64,000 nt of DNA from Ceratothoa steindachneri. Its lineage: Eukaryota; Arthropoda; Malacostraca; Isopoda; Cymothoidae. Location: assembly GCA_963969495.1 (NCBI GenBank), contig OZ018320.1:76368169-76432168 (forward strand), given 5' to 3'. Position 1 is the stretch's first letter; every line of letters begins with the position of its first letter. The notes under the pieces were generated by a model. It did not search any database. It was given only the letters and a program-made list of their open reading frames with translations, and was not told where the DNA came from. A program made the translations under genes and the position numbers. Positions 11,080 through 22,602 of the stretch are shown piece by piece.

Positions 11080-11580
11080 GGCTACACTAGCTCAGGTTAA
11101 TCGATCTGTTAGATTAGTTCTCCACAGACAGCTTCCACTCGGCCTGAAGTCGTGTAAACCCCGCCTGAAGCCGCTGATCAACCTTCAGCAGATGCGACAT
11201 CGACTGGCTTGGGCCCTGGTACCTGCTCACTGCAACTGGATCGTGTCTCGGTGAGGACGTGTCTTCTGGTCTGACGCGTTCACTCTCCACTTGTTCTCGA
11301 CAACGCTAGAGGCCGCGGGAGGCCAAGGAATTAGTGGAATCGAGCGTGCATAGTGTCAACAGTAAAGCATGATGGCTGCTCTGTAATGGTACGAGACTGC
11401 ATGTCAAGTTCACTTAAGGGTCGTCTCACCGTTTGTGATGACACCATGAATTCAGAGAACTACCAAGTTTTCATGAGGTATTCATGCTGATCTCAGCCCA
11501 AGACCTCTCCAGAAATGCCTGGAATGTGATTTTCCAGCATGACAATGCCCCATGTCATAAGCCTCCAGAAATGTTGTTTT
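11080..11580 (+). pseudogene. Tc1 transposase remnant
   Basis: Fragments in several frames follow the Tc1 order: LGLKSCKPRLKPLINLQQM and RHRLAWA (end of the DNA-binding half), WSDAFTLHLF (site of the first catalytic Asp, SDE region), a degraded GGSVMVWG region seen as CSVMVRDCMSS, DDTMNSENYQVFM, and finally VIFQHDNAPCHK, which holds the second catalytic Asp. The third catalytic residue region is absent and stops and shifts are frequent. It relates in sequence to the Tc1 remnant at 59085-59805. Confidence 0.8.
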
Positions 11581-12479
11581 TTTTAATTTGTTAATTCTAG
11601 TTGATTTTTTTTAATGCAAATATAATTCATTGTTATTTATTCCTCCGTATTTCACTGTTATATTGATTTGCAAAGACAAAGTTTACGACCTTGCATTTAC
11701 CTAATTTCCTGAAATTTCCAAGATCTGAGGAGTGATTGGAAACAGGACAGACAAAATTGAATTACAAGTATTTTACAACTTTATTCAGATAGTTGTAAAG
11801 AAATACTGTTGGAAAATGTGCAAAAAATCATTATATTGGATGGACCTCAAAACAATACCTACTTTGAACTACAAAGAAGTTTAAAATCATAACACCTCAC
11901 TACCTTGTACAATATATGCACTACTGAATATCCCACAATGAGGGTTTACATAATCTTACATCAGATTATTTCGTGCATTGGACCTTATAGTTATAATTTA
12001 GAAACAAAAACAAGGTCTGCTGACCAAAGTCGCATGTTCTCACTTATTCTGATTTATGACTTTACCACCTTCAAAACTTTTAATAGTTCCTGGACTAACC
12101 TTGATGACCTTGGCAATTACATCATTCCAAAGAGAATCTAAAGCAACATAAGGGTTTCAAATTTCGTTAGAATCGGCTCAATAGTTACAATGTTATTACC
12201 AAAACAAAAACAAAAAAGTAAAACGGGGACCGACTGACCGACATAGGTAGATATAGAGTCGCACGCGACTAAATATCCTGTTGGTATTTCATGAAGTGTT
12301 GTGGTTCAAATCTTGCAATTGCATATAATCCATTCCGCTGACATTAAATAAAGAACATAAACATGATTTTGGTGGAAATAGATTGTTATTTCAACTTAAA
12401 TAACCCCTTCACCAAAGTTCGTACTCTAGATATTGTTCTACATCTATATCTTAAAACAATATTAAATTGGTTCGGTTAA

Positions 12480-13560
12480 GTGTGAATGACAATTTTTTCT
12501 CTGCTGGAGTGTTTCTTTCGTTAAAAATATGGCCTAAACATGGTAACCCCTCTTTTTTTTCCCCTTTCTTTTAACCATTTCATGGAAAAATTATGTAACG
12601 TCCCTCCTTCTCCGAATCCCCTCCTATAACATCTTATTAGGTTTAGATACGTAGATGATATATTGTCAGCCTGGACCTCAGATAAAAAAAAAAAGCTTGA
12701 AGAATTTTTCCTACGAGGGAAATCTCTGCACCCATCAATTAAATTATAACTTGAATGAGATAATTAGAATTCATGTTTAAAATAATCGGATGCTTTGTTC
12801 AGTTTACCTAAAGTCTACAAATTCTAAATGAGCATGTACATTATACTTCGCATGTCACTCACGACATATATTTTAAGATATCAGTATTTTCTTCTTTATT
12901 CATCTTTGCCTATAAAACATGCGAGCCCACTTTCCTTCACAACCAAATAAACAACCTCATTTGCAATTTCAGTAAACTTAAATAACCCTTTTACTTTATC
13001 AACCATTGCCATTTGTAGGCTAGAACAAACTTTTATTTTATACAACCACCAAAAACAACGATTCAAAAAAAATATTTAATCTTCCTCTACGCTCTCTCTA
13101 ACCATCATAAATCCGTACATAAGATAGCATTTGAATATTCGAATACCAAAAGAAAATCCATAACTGACTTAATCTCATAAACTGAGATGCCTCGGTTTAT
13201 CTGATCCCAGGCGAAATCTTACATTGGTGAATCTGATCCATTTACTGAGAGGAAGAAAACTGCGCAGATTTCAAGAGAGATTCTCTTTAAACTAATACTT
13301 TCGGACACAAGCAAAACTGTGACCATTGGATTGATTTTATCAAAGGTAAAATTTTATAAAACTCAAACAATTACATTGAAAGTCTTATCACAAAGTCCAT
13401 TTTTATTGGAGTTGTGGACAATATTCATTTAATAGTCATATCTATGATTGTCGCTTTATCAAACCAACAAGGTTTATCAATCTATGGGATTAACCTGGCA
13501 TGCCATATAAATTATAATAGTTTTCGGATCATTGTTCCAATGTAAAGTTTATCCAATGTT
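12480..13560 (+). mobile_element. Strongly decayed PLE (RT active site and GIY-YIG)
   Basis: Around 12640 the frame reads RYVDDILSAWTS, the RT catalytic box of PLEs, followed by LEEFFLRGKSLHPSIK. Around 13220 KSYIGES marks the GIY-YIG module and near 13320 WIDFIKGKIL then NSNNYIESLI resembles the PLE nuclease tail. Stops and shifts are dense, so this is an old copy. A hammerhead-like motif lies about 90-150 bp downstream on the same strand. Confidence 0.65.
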
Positions 13561-13652
13561 TTTTTTATTGTTTTGCATTCATTTTATTCGTTTACGTTTT
13601 TGTTCTTCTCCTTTATAGACATCGTTCACACAACATACTCTTCATTAATAGG

Positions 13653-13689
13653 CTGAAGATGGTAAAATCCGAAACTCTAGTTTCTAGTC
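13653..13689 (+). ncRNA. Hammerhead-like motif behind a PLE
   Basis: CTGAAGA (13653-13659), T, a short GG/CC stem, GAAA (13671-13674), then a CTAG...CTAG hairpin ending in GTC (13687-13689). The order matches core strand 1, stem II, GAAA, stem III and a GUC cleavage triplet. Stem II has only two base pairs and stem III has a bulge, so activity is doubtful. Confidence 0.4.
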
Positions 13690-13744
13690 TGTCCCTTCAA
13701 TCTCTCATGTAGTTGATGGCATTAAGTCTCGCTCTTTCATACTT

Positions 13745-14110
13745 CGAGTAGTGTTCTAAAGGGCTCTGTTCTTTCCTTTGCCATTTCCATCCTCTTAATC
13801 AATGACCTCCTTCATATTCACTCGTCTCATCTATGCATATGCTGATGATTTTAATCTTCATACATCTTTCCCTTCTCAACTTACATATTTGCACGCTCTC
13901 ATTCTCGCCAAATCTTGTCTAATGCTGTTACTCCTCTATCTAATACTCCTCATGTCTTTCCAGTAAAGTTTGATACCAATGAAATTCAACCGCTGAATTC
14001 TATTAAAATTTGGAGTTTAGAAATGATTAGTAGTCTTGGATGGATCATATTACGTGCTTCTTCTCGATAAAGTTGAATCAAAGGCTTACTGTCTCATCAC
14101 CAACTCTCTT
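13745..14110 (+). mobile_element. Short LINE RT fragment
   Basis: The translation shows KGSVLSFAISILLINDLL (QGSVLSP..F..FINDLL in intact relatives), then YADDFNLHTSF, the RT catalytic box, and near 14000 SIKIWSLEMISSLGW, the region after the box. No endonuclease and no end sequences are visible. A decayed piece of a non-LTR element, different from the LINE at the window start. Confidence 0.65.
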
Positions 14111-14132
14111 TTCACTTTAAACTTGGACTCAC

Positions 14133-14333
14133 TCAAAGTTCGTTGTAAGGTTGTTGTACTCTCTCTATTTTTCTCATACTATTTGGGCCATTTTTATACT
14201 TAATTACATAAGTGCCTTGTACCTCATCGGTGTATGGCTTCTCTTGTATACATGTTTTGTCAAAGACCAGGTTGTATTTTAACTGTATCAATTTTATTTT
14301 AGAACGTTCTAACTGCATTCGCCAGTAAGAATG

Positions 14334-14338
<5 letters not shown>
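14133..14338 (-). pseudogene. PLE N-terminal fragment (minus strand)
   Basis: The minus-strand frame 14318-14133 begins MQLERSKIKLIQLKYNLVF and continues DKTCIQEKPYTDE. Its start matches the ORF start at 10236, and FDKTC..E is typical of PLE N-terminal regions. It lies downstream, in minus-strand order, of the PLE at 15350-16558, with a mariner fragment and a (TA)n tract in between. That would fit a second head-to-tail pair, though the families may differ. Confidence 0.55.

Positions 14339-14421
<83 letters not shown>
14339..14421. repeat. (TA)n tract
   Basis: 83 bp of pure AT dinucleotides between a PLE N-terminal fragment and the truncated end of a mariner element. Confidence 0.98.
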
Positions 14422-14424
<3 letters not shown>

Positions 14425-15240
14425 GTTAGAGAGCGATCGGAACAGATGCAAATCCGGTAGAGCCTAGTCTGGCGAATATGGAGGCTGCGGCAGGATCATT
14501 GTTGTGTTGCAGAAGGACTCCATAAAGTCGATGAGGTCGCTTCTCACGAATAGCTTCGGCGAGTTGATACATTTGTTGAACGTAGAGTTCTACATTGACA
14601 GGCTAGTTGTTTGCAAGGAGCTCATAAAGAATGATGCTTTCACAATCCCACTACGCACACAGCATCGTCTTTCGTGGATGAAGTCCTCACTTTAATCGCG
14701 GAAGTGTTTTTTTTATTGGGGCTAAGCCATTGTTTTCGATGGTTCATGTTGACATAAACACACCACTTTTCGTCGCCAGTGATGATGCGGTGAAGAAATC
14801 TGTCCTTATATCCACGAGTAGCCTTGTGACGAGGAAGCAAACCTGCGGCAATCGTGGAGCGTTGAAGTTTGTTGCTTTCGCTCAAAGCGTGCGGAACCCA
14901 TGCACCGAGATTTTAAACTCCACATCGAATGAAGGTGATTCACTACAGTTTTCTGATCACACGCCATGAATAAGGTCGTTCAATCGATCTTCATCCAACT
15001 TAATGGGGCGACCAGAACGTTCTTTGTCATTAAGACTGAATGACCGTTTTTGAAACGTGAAAACAACCATTGAGCTTTCCTTTCTGATAAAGCATTTTCT
15101 CCGTACACAGCACAAATATCGCGACGAGCTTCGGCTGCGTTTGCATTGTTCCCGTCTCGATTGAAAATGAATAACAACAAGTGTCTAAAATGCACCTTTC
15201 TTTCAACGTGACATTCTATTTTGAAGGTACAGAACAAAAA
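14422..15240 (-). pseudogene. Mariner transposase remnant (minus strand)
   Basis: Minus-strand frames from 15237 carry RHLLLFIFNRDGNNANAAEA and YGENALSERKAQWLFSRFK, the N-terminal DNA-binding half. Then WVPHALSESNK (the conserved WVPHEL box) leads into RIITGDEKWCVY, holding the first catalytic Asp, and near 14600-14450 YELLANN and NVELYVQQMYQLAEAI precede the second Asp region (QHNND). The end with the third Asp and the 3' TIR are lost; the fragment stops at the (TA)n tract. Several frameshifts are present. Confidence 0.8.
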
Positions 15241-15349
15241 TTAGATAATGTAAATACCAAATCAATGCAATAATTAAATTGACACATCGGGTTCCCATAA
15301 AAATGAAAATTGCAAAAAAAATAATAGGAATATAAGTCAAAACTAATTA

Positions 15350-16673
<1,324 letters not shown>

Positions 16674-17895
16674 TGGATGCAATAAATATGTAATACATTG
16701 CAAAAATGTTTATTTTGCACATAACTACACGAATTTTACTAAATTGCAATAATATGATCTGATCGATATAAGAAGCAAGTATTAGCCTAAATTTTGCCCC
16801 CCAAAATAGAATTAAGAATAACAAAAAGAAAAAACTGAAATTGGCTTGGAAAATATATCCAATACATTTTTAAAAAATCATTCAATACTTGGCCATATAC
16901 GTAACCTTTATTTGTCATTGTAGCTTCTAATCCCTTTCGATTAGTCTGTAGCAGGTTCTTGCAAATCTCAGAAGATAATAATAAATAATTGGAATACAAC
17001 AAACAACGTATGATATTTATTAAAGAAGAAACAAGATTATTGACAACAGTAACAAGATAAGAATGGAAAATACCTAAACCAATCGAATTTAAAATAAAAT
17101 AAACGGACTAAACCGAAAAAGAACCAAACAGGATAAACAATTGACAAGGTAGTCATTTAGCAGCTTTCATTCCCACTGTATAATTATCTAGCCCTGCTAC
17201 ACTTTAGAATTTCTTTATAATTATTTCTCTTATTTTCTTCAACTAATTCCATCTTTATTCATTCAAGAAGTCAGGTCGGGTCTTTCATCTGAACTCACGT
17301 TCCCTAAATCTCGGATGAGAGACGACCAAGACACAGAGGTCGATTCGGTTTAATTACGCCTCTCATGGAAAATACATTTCTATGGTTGTGAAAAAGTTGT
17401 TTGTTTTGTCGTTGTTTTAATTTTATGGCTAGTTGTTTTCTTTGTTATGTACATAGGTCAAATCAAATTGTTTCTATTTGTTAGATTTATTAGATGATTA
17501 TTAATCAGTTCTTCCGTTGCGATTTTTTGGATTAGATTGTTTGGGCGTGGTATTGTATGATTATAATGTTTTTCGTATGAATATTTTTGGTTTAACATTA
17601 CATAGCCTGCACCAACAACACCGGAAAAAGATGAATGCATTTGTATAATACACACCGACCGTTATCGCATCTACATATAAGCGGACACCCACACATGATT
17701 TGAGGTATATACACTATTTTATTTCGGGAAGCAAAAACTTATTCTACGCAAGGTCTCTTTTCTCGAGGATTTGCTGAATATCTCCGTTTTCTGTCCGTGG
17801 CTTGAAAAGGATAGAATTTGATTATGGATTTATATCACCAGTGTCTTATTTTTCCTTTGCAAATGTATATTTTGTGAATCAGTCCAAGTATTATG
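16674..17895. other. Unassigned AT-rich sequence
   Basis: Open frames of up to 71 codons exist but none has a recognisable motif. The region lies upstream, in minus-strand sense, of a PLE body and could include its decayed N-terminal part, which I cannot demonstrate. Confidence 0.35.
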
Positions 17896-18077
<182 letters not shown>

Positions 18078-18087
18078 AATCCAAAAA

Positions 18088-18114
18088 TTTCGAGATACGA
18101 AATCTCATCTTCAC
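18088..18114 (-). ncRNA. Orphan hammerhead-like hairpin motif
   Basis: On the minus strand: GTGAAGA (18114-18108), T, a perfect GAGAT/ATCTC stem with a short loop, then GAAA (18091-18088). The architecture equals the motifs behind the PLEs, but the first base is G instead of C, which would break a hammerhead core. No PLE body is attached at this site. Confidence 0.3.
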
Positions 18115-18129
18115 TGGTTTCTAAAGTAA

Positions 18130-18614
18130 ATAAATAAGTGGTGAATTAGGAAAAGTAAAAAAAAAAATTAAGATTGAAATGAAACTAAAATTAAGATAAG
18201 TTAAACTATTATTATACAACATTTAATTTGATGGCATTCTGATTATTGTTAAGGGTGGGTTTTAGTTTAAACATAGTTCATTCATGTTCTGGACTAAGCG
18301 TTGGCAAAAATTTAAAATTGCCGCACTCTACGGGGTTACCCAGATTTGAGTATGGTCGTAGAGGGGTGACGAATCACGTTTACTAAAAAGAAAACTCGTA
18401 CGAGAAGACGATACGCCCGCGTGCTGCGAGAAAGGACTATACATTGAACGTTTAGTTGCACTGACTTGGACTTGGACATATAAAGTGAGGAATAGAATAT
18501 TAGAGGATTTTAGTCGGCGAAATTTGGGGAAAAATGATAAGAAAGCGAAAATGAAAAGTAGAATGAAAGACAGGTCCCTGGTGATAGGGCATCTCTGGCT
18601 TTCTCTGCGTTTTA

Positions 18615-18615
<1 letters not shown>
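18130..18615. other. Unassigned sequence
   Basis: No coding motif and no repeat structure recognised. Confidence 0.35.

Positions 18616-18686
<71 letters not shown>
18616..18686. repeat. (TA)n tract abutting a mariner TIR
   Basis: 71 bp of TA ending exactly where the left TIR of the next element begins. Confidence 0.97.
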
Positions 18687-18689
<3 letters not shown>

Positions 18690-19978
18690 AAAGGGTCTTT
18701 CAATAAGGTCACTCGATTTTTAAATGTAAATAAAACAAGTTGTGTGTGATATATGCACTCAATTTATGTTAAATTTGAAATTATGGCATTGAGTGTGGAA
18801 GATGAGGTCGTTCAAATGTCCGCCGCGGCTTCGCTTGGTGGAACGTATTCGGGAGGCCCAATTATCGATGACTTTGTCGCATCAATCTGGCTGAATTTGC
18901 TGGATGGTGTTCGTTATGTTGACTTTGAGGATATCAACTGTTTGCGGATTATTCGCATAGACATGCGATTTAAGGTAGCACCAAAGAAAGTAGTCTAATG
19001 GCGTTAAATCGCATGATCTCGGTGGCCAGCTGATGTCGCCGCCGCACGAGATAACCCTGCCCTGAAATCGCTGGTGCAAAATGTTTATCGTGGCGAGCGC
19101 ATTGTGGCACGTAACGCCGTCCTGTTGTAACCACATGTCGTCAGTATCCATATCAAGTATATAATCCAGTTAAGGCCACAAGAAGTTGCTTATCATCGAT
19201 CTGTAGTTCTCGCCGTTAACGGTTACGTCAATCCCATCTTCGTTCTCCAAAAAATACGAAACGATGATTCCGTTAGACGAAAATCCGCACCAAACAGTGA
19301 CTTTGTTGGGATGCAATTGGTTCTGGTGTATCTCATGTGGATTGTTTTCTCCCAAATCCATTAATCCAAAAATGGGCCTCGTCGCTGAAGATGATTTTTT
19401 TGGGGAAATTTGGGGCAACTTCCAACTGCTCTAGAGCCCAATCAGCGAACACACGGCGTTGTATATGGTCGTTTATCTTAAGTTCCTAGGTAAGTTGGAT
19501 TTTGTACGGGTGCAGACCCAAGTCCCTACGCATAATTTGCCAAATTGAAGTCGCAGAAAGGCCAAGTTCTTGTGAACGACGAGAAATTGACTGCCTCGGA
19601 TTTTCCTGTACACTCTCATTTACGGCAGCGATGTTTTCAGCAGACCTTGCGTTTCGGCGACGTACGGGTGTTGGCTGATTGTTGATCAACCCTTTGCCCC
19701 AAATTTGGCCACCTAGCGTCGAACAGTGGACTCGGCAGGACGATTGTGGCGAGGATAGAAATGGCGTAATGCGCGGAACGTTTGTCAAACGGAGCACTGA
19801 TTTTGATAATAACATTTGATGATTTGCACACGCTGTTAAACGTTCAACGCTATAACCCTCCATTGTGACTTGCCAAGTACCACTTAACAGTTCGCAGTGA
19901 GGTTGCCAGATGTTGCTTTAACAACATGGCCACTATCTCCTGACAAAGCTCGAGCGTCCTTGTTGAAAGAATCTTTAT
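18687..19978 (-). mobile_element. Tc1/mariner element with D-x41-D-like spacing, minus strand
   Basis: The left TIR (TAAAGGGTCTTTCAATAAGG from 18689, reaching CTCG at 18714) pairs with an inverted right end (CGAGCGTCCTTGTTGAAAGA from 19951, ending CTTTATATA). The left flank is a (TA)n tract, so the TA target duplication is hidden in it. The element is about 1.3 kb, the normal length for the superfamily, with its transposase on the minus strand. Confidence 0.82.
18882..19863 (-). pseudogene. Transposase of the 18.7-20.0 kb element
   Basis: The minus-strand frame 19863-19486 starts MEGYSVERLTACANHQ, carries RSAENIAAVNESVQENPRQS and continues SISRRSQELGLSATSIWQIM, the helix-turn-helix half. The next piece has NFPKKIIFSDEAHFWINGF (first Asp) near 19400, then HPNKVTVWCGFSS. 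The frame 19151-18882 has WLQQDGVTCHNA (second Asp) and SWPPRSCDLTPLDYFLW (third Asp). I count 41 residues between the second and third Asp. Frameshifts separate the three pieces, so it is inactive. Confidence 0.82.
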
Positions 19979-19983
19979 ATACC

Positions 19984-21321
19984 AGGTGTTTAAAAAGAAA
20001 TTGATATCATTTTGCAATCTAATAACTTTGCCAGTTCCCGTTCGAATGACTTCAAATTTTAACAGCATGTGTAGAAACAGGTCAAAGTTTTATGATTAAT
20101 GTTTGATGTTTTTATCTTTACGGGAATAGAAATGCCATTCACTGGAAGTGAAAAGGCGTTTTGTGCGTTCGAGTATGCTCGAACACAGTCGAACAAGACT
20201 GTGCAGCGTGCATTTGTGAGAGAGTTCTCTAAAGAGTTACCAACGGTAATGCAGGTTTGGACATGGCATAAAAAATACAAAGAGCAAGGCTGTCTGTGCA
20301 GGGCAAAAGTATCTGGGCCACCAATAACATCGGAAGAGACGGTCGAGCGGGTTCGCCAAAAACTTTTGCGAAGCCCCAAGAAGTCCATATGAAGAACAAG
20401 TCTGGAAACCCCGATTCCTCCCACGACAGTTTAGCGCGTCCTGAGGAAACGCTTGCTAATGAAACTTGACAAGCTGCATCTAGTTCAGGCCATAACAGCA
20501 GATGACCAGCGGAAGTGCAAACAATTCTGTGTTGATATGCAAGAGAAACTTGAAGAAGACAAGTTCAAGGAACGTCTTGTTTTCAGTGATGAGGCCACAT
20601 TTTATACGAATGGCAAAGTCAATAAGCATAATGTTCGCAGTTAGGGCGAAGAAAATCCCCATGCCACAGCTGAGCAAGTGAGGGACTCACCGAAAGTGAA
20701 TGTATACTGCGCCATCTCCAAGAACCATCTTCATGGGCCGTTTTTCTTTGAGGGAAATGTGACCGGTCATGTTTATCTGCAAGTGTTTCAGAACTGGCTC
20801 ATGGATGAGTTCATTGAAAATCAACAAGAAGGCTTCATTTTTCAACAGGATGGGGCTCCACCTCACTGGAAGCTCACTGTGCGGGCTTATCTCAATGACA
20901 ATCTGCGAGGGAGATGGTTTGGGCGTGTTGGTGATCAAGGCAATGTGCTGTTGCAATGGCCGCCACGTTCACCTGACCTGACACCTTGCGATTTTTGTAT
21001 GGTGCTATAAGAAGGGACTGGTGTATGTCCCTCATCTTTGTCCAGACCTAGAGGAACTCAAGCACATAATCACTACCGCACTGGAGACTGTTTGGGAGGA
21101 GCTGGACTACCCACTTGGCGTGTGCCGTGTCTCAAGCGGTTCGCATATTGAACATTTGTCAAATCATTCATGGAATCCACATACCTTTTATTTTCTCATT
21201 CAAATTTGGAAGAATAAATCTCATGTTGCTTAACATTAAACCTGTTTAGTTTCATCTGCCTTGACAATGTAGTTTCTGTGATATTTACCTCTCGAATGAT
21301 ATCAAATTTTTTTAAACACCT
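19984..21321 (+). mobile_element. Second D-type Tc1/mariner element, plus strand
   Basis: The ends are AGGTGTTTAAAAAGAAATTG at 19984 and its near-inverse ending AAACACCT at 21321; both are followed inward by GATATCATT. The length is 1338 bp. Only about six bases (TATACC) separate it from the previous element. The plus-strand transposase is broken. Confidence 0.85.
20099..21230 (+). pseudogene. Transposase of the 20-21.3 kb element
   Basis: The first frame (20099-20392) holds FTGSEKAFCAFEYARTQSNK and QVWTWHKKYKEQGCLC, a helix-turn-helix start. After a frameshift, 20453-20644 has RLVFSDEATFYTNGKVNKHN (first Asp), a stop, then in another frame 20678-21010 VNVYCAISKNHLHGPFFFE, FQQDGAPPHW (second Asp) and WPPRSPDLTPCDF (third Asp). 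I count 46 residues between these two, against 41 in the neighbouring element, because of an extra segment around WFGRVGDQGN. A final shift at about 21000 breaks the tail. The two neighbours are related but belong to different lineages. Confidence 0.82.
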
Positions 21322-21619
21322 ATATATAGAAAGGCATTCAAGCCTTTATAGCAGAGGGTTTTTTGATCACTATTGCTTTTTGTGATAAGATTTTCGTTTG
21401 TTTCTGTTTTTATCTGGGTTGTTTATGCCTTGACTTTGAATTGTTTTTATTATTTGTTTTATTTTTATTTTATTTTTTTGTTTTGATGTTTTAGCGAGTT
21501 AATCGCGCTATAATTTGGGGGAAATTAGCACTTGACTAATTAAGTGAAAGGGGAATGTGTTTGGCTTTGTGTTTGTTGTTATTGTAAAAATCTAAGTAAA
21601 CATTGGGTCTACGTCATTC
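21322..21619. other. T-rich spacer
   Basis: T-rich sequence between a mariner end and the C-terminal end of the minus-strand LINE. It may be the 3' UTR of that LINE. No coding signal. Confidence 0.3.
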
Positions 21620-22060
21620 CCAAAGAGTAGTCTGCTGCTTTTAAAAGGTTTTGCGTGTCCTATGTCATCAAAGTCCCTGTGCTCGAGTAAAAACTCGGGG
21701 TGGAGGCATCGGTGTACGTTGCCTCAGATCTTGCTTGCTTTTTGGTGAAGCTCCACGTTTATGGGGGTTAACTCCAGTTCACCATAGAGCTCACCCTGCC
21801 TTCTCCACTCTCTCCTTCGGGTTCTCGTTATAATATAGACAGCCTTATTTTGGACCCTATGCAGTTTAAGGACTTGGGTCTCGGGACTCGCGTTTATAGG
21901 GACCGGTGGATATAGGAGTTTCGATCAGATTATAGATCTTTAGTTTGTTGGAAGTACTCAGGTTTAGGAATCTGAAAAATTCCCCCAACTCCCTCCGTGC
22001 ATTCCTTGTAGTTTTAGCTACGTGACTCCCATATCCACGAGTCGTAATCCAGAGTCTCAG
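21620..22060 (-). mobile_element. Jockey-like LINE, C-terminal segment (split copy, part 3)
   Basis: On the minus strand from 22060 downward, frames read KLKIYNLIETPIS, LQ/TA..RVQNKAV-like sequence and finally GELYGELELTPINVELHQKA near 21700. These match the RT thumb and C terminus of Jockey-type LINEs. It continues directly from the minus-strand RT that is broken at 28977, so the two parts were one element before insertion of the LINE at 22061-28961. Confidence 0.72.
22046..22060 (+). repeat. Left 15-bp target site duplication of the I-type LINE
   Basis: AATCCAGAGTCTCAG here is repeated at 28962-28976, immediately after the A-tail. The first one or two A's are ambiguous because of the tail. 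Confidence 0.92.
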
Positions 22061-22602
22061 CCCCGTAAGGGGCGCGGCAATTTGCCATCCTGGCCGCCGT
22101 GCTGACGGGATCCAGCGCTCCGTCCGGCCCCAGCTTAGCCTCTCTTCCTTCCTTCAGATAGCTCGATTTCTCCCCTACCTTGTCGCTTTTCATACAACCT
22201 CTCCCACAACTTTCTCTGGTCAGCCTCTGAATTTCAAAGGGTAGAATGCTGACCTTCTTCTCAAGCCAACCACCCCGGATCGGGGCTGAGGGGGGAGGGG
22301 ACATTGTCCCCTAACCCCTGAGCTCCGGTTCGGGATGGGGGTTTTTTAACAACCTGCTTCATCCCCACCCATACCTTCCTCACATCCCTTTTCCTCTCCT
22401 CTTCACAACCTATATTTTTTACGCCGTGTCCAAGGTGGAGCCGCCATGCCGATGGACTGCCAGGCCACCAGGCGGGAGGGGTGGTCCCGAATGGCGGCGC
22501 CTGGCTCTGCCGGGCTTGTAAGCACCTCTCGCAGTGCGGGCTACTGCGAGGGGTGATGAGCTATTGCGTCCCGTGGCAAAAATAGGGTCACCATGCCCAT
22601 AG

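Larger units (their letters stand above)
10572..12269 (+). mobile_element. Tc1-like transposon with long inverted terminal repeats
   Basis: The element is bounded by TA at 10570-10571 and 12270-12271. The outer 18 bases match at about 12 positions when inverted (both contain ACTCTA), followed by CCTATGTCGGTC on both sides. Inside, left about 10572-10960 and right about 12040-12269 are inverted copies sharing GATTCTAACGAAATTTGAAA, CCCTTATGTTG and an AATTGCCAAGGTC block. This gives TIRs of at least 230 bp, long for Tc1 and closer to the long-IR type. A broken Tc1 transposase lies between at 11080-11580. The region 11580-12000 is AT-rich with no further coding signal. Confidence 0.85.
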
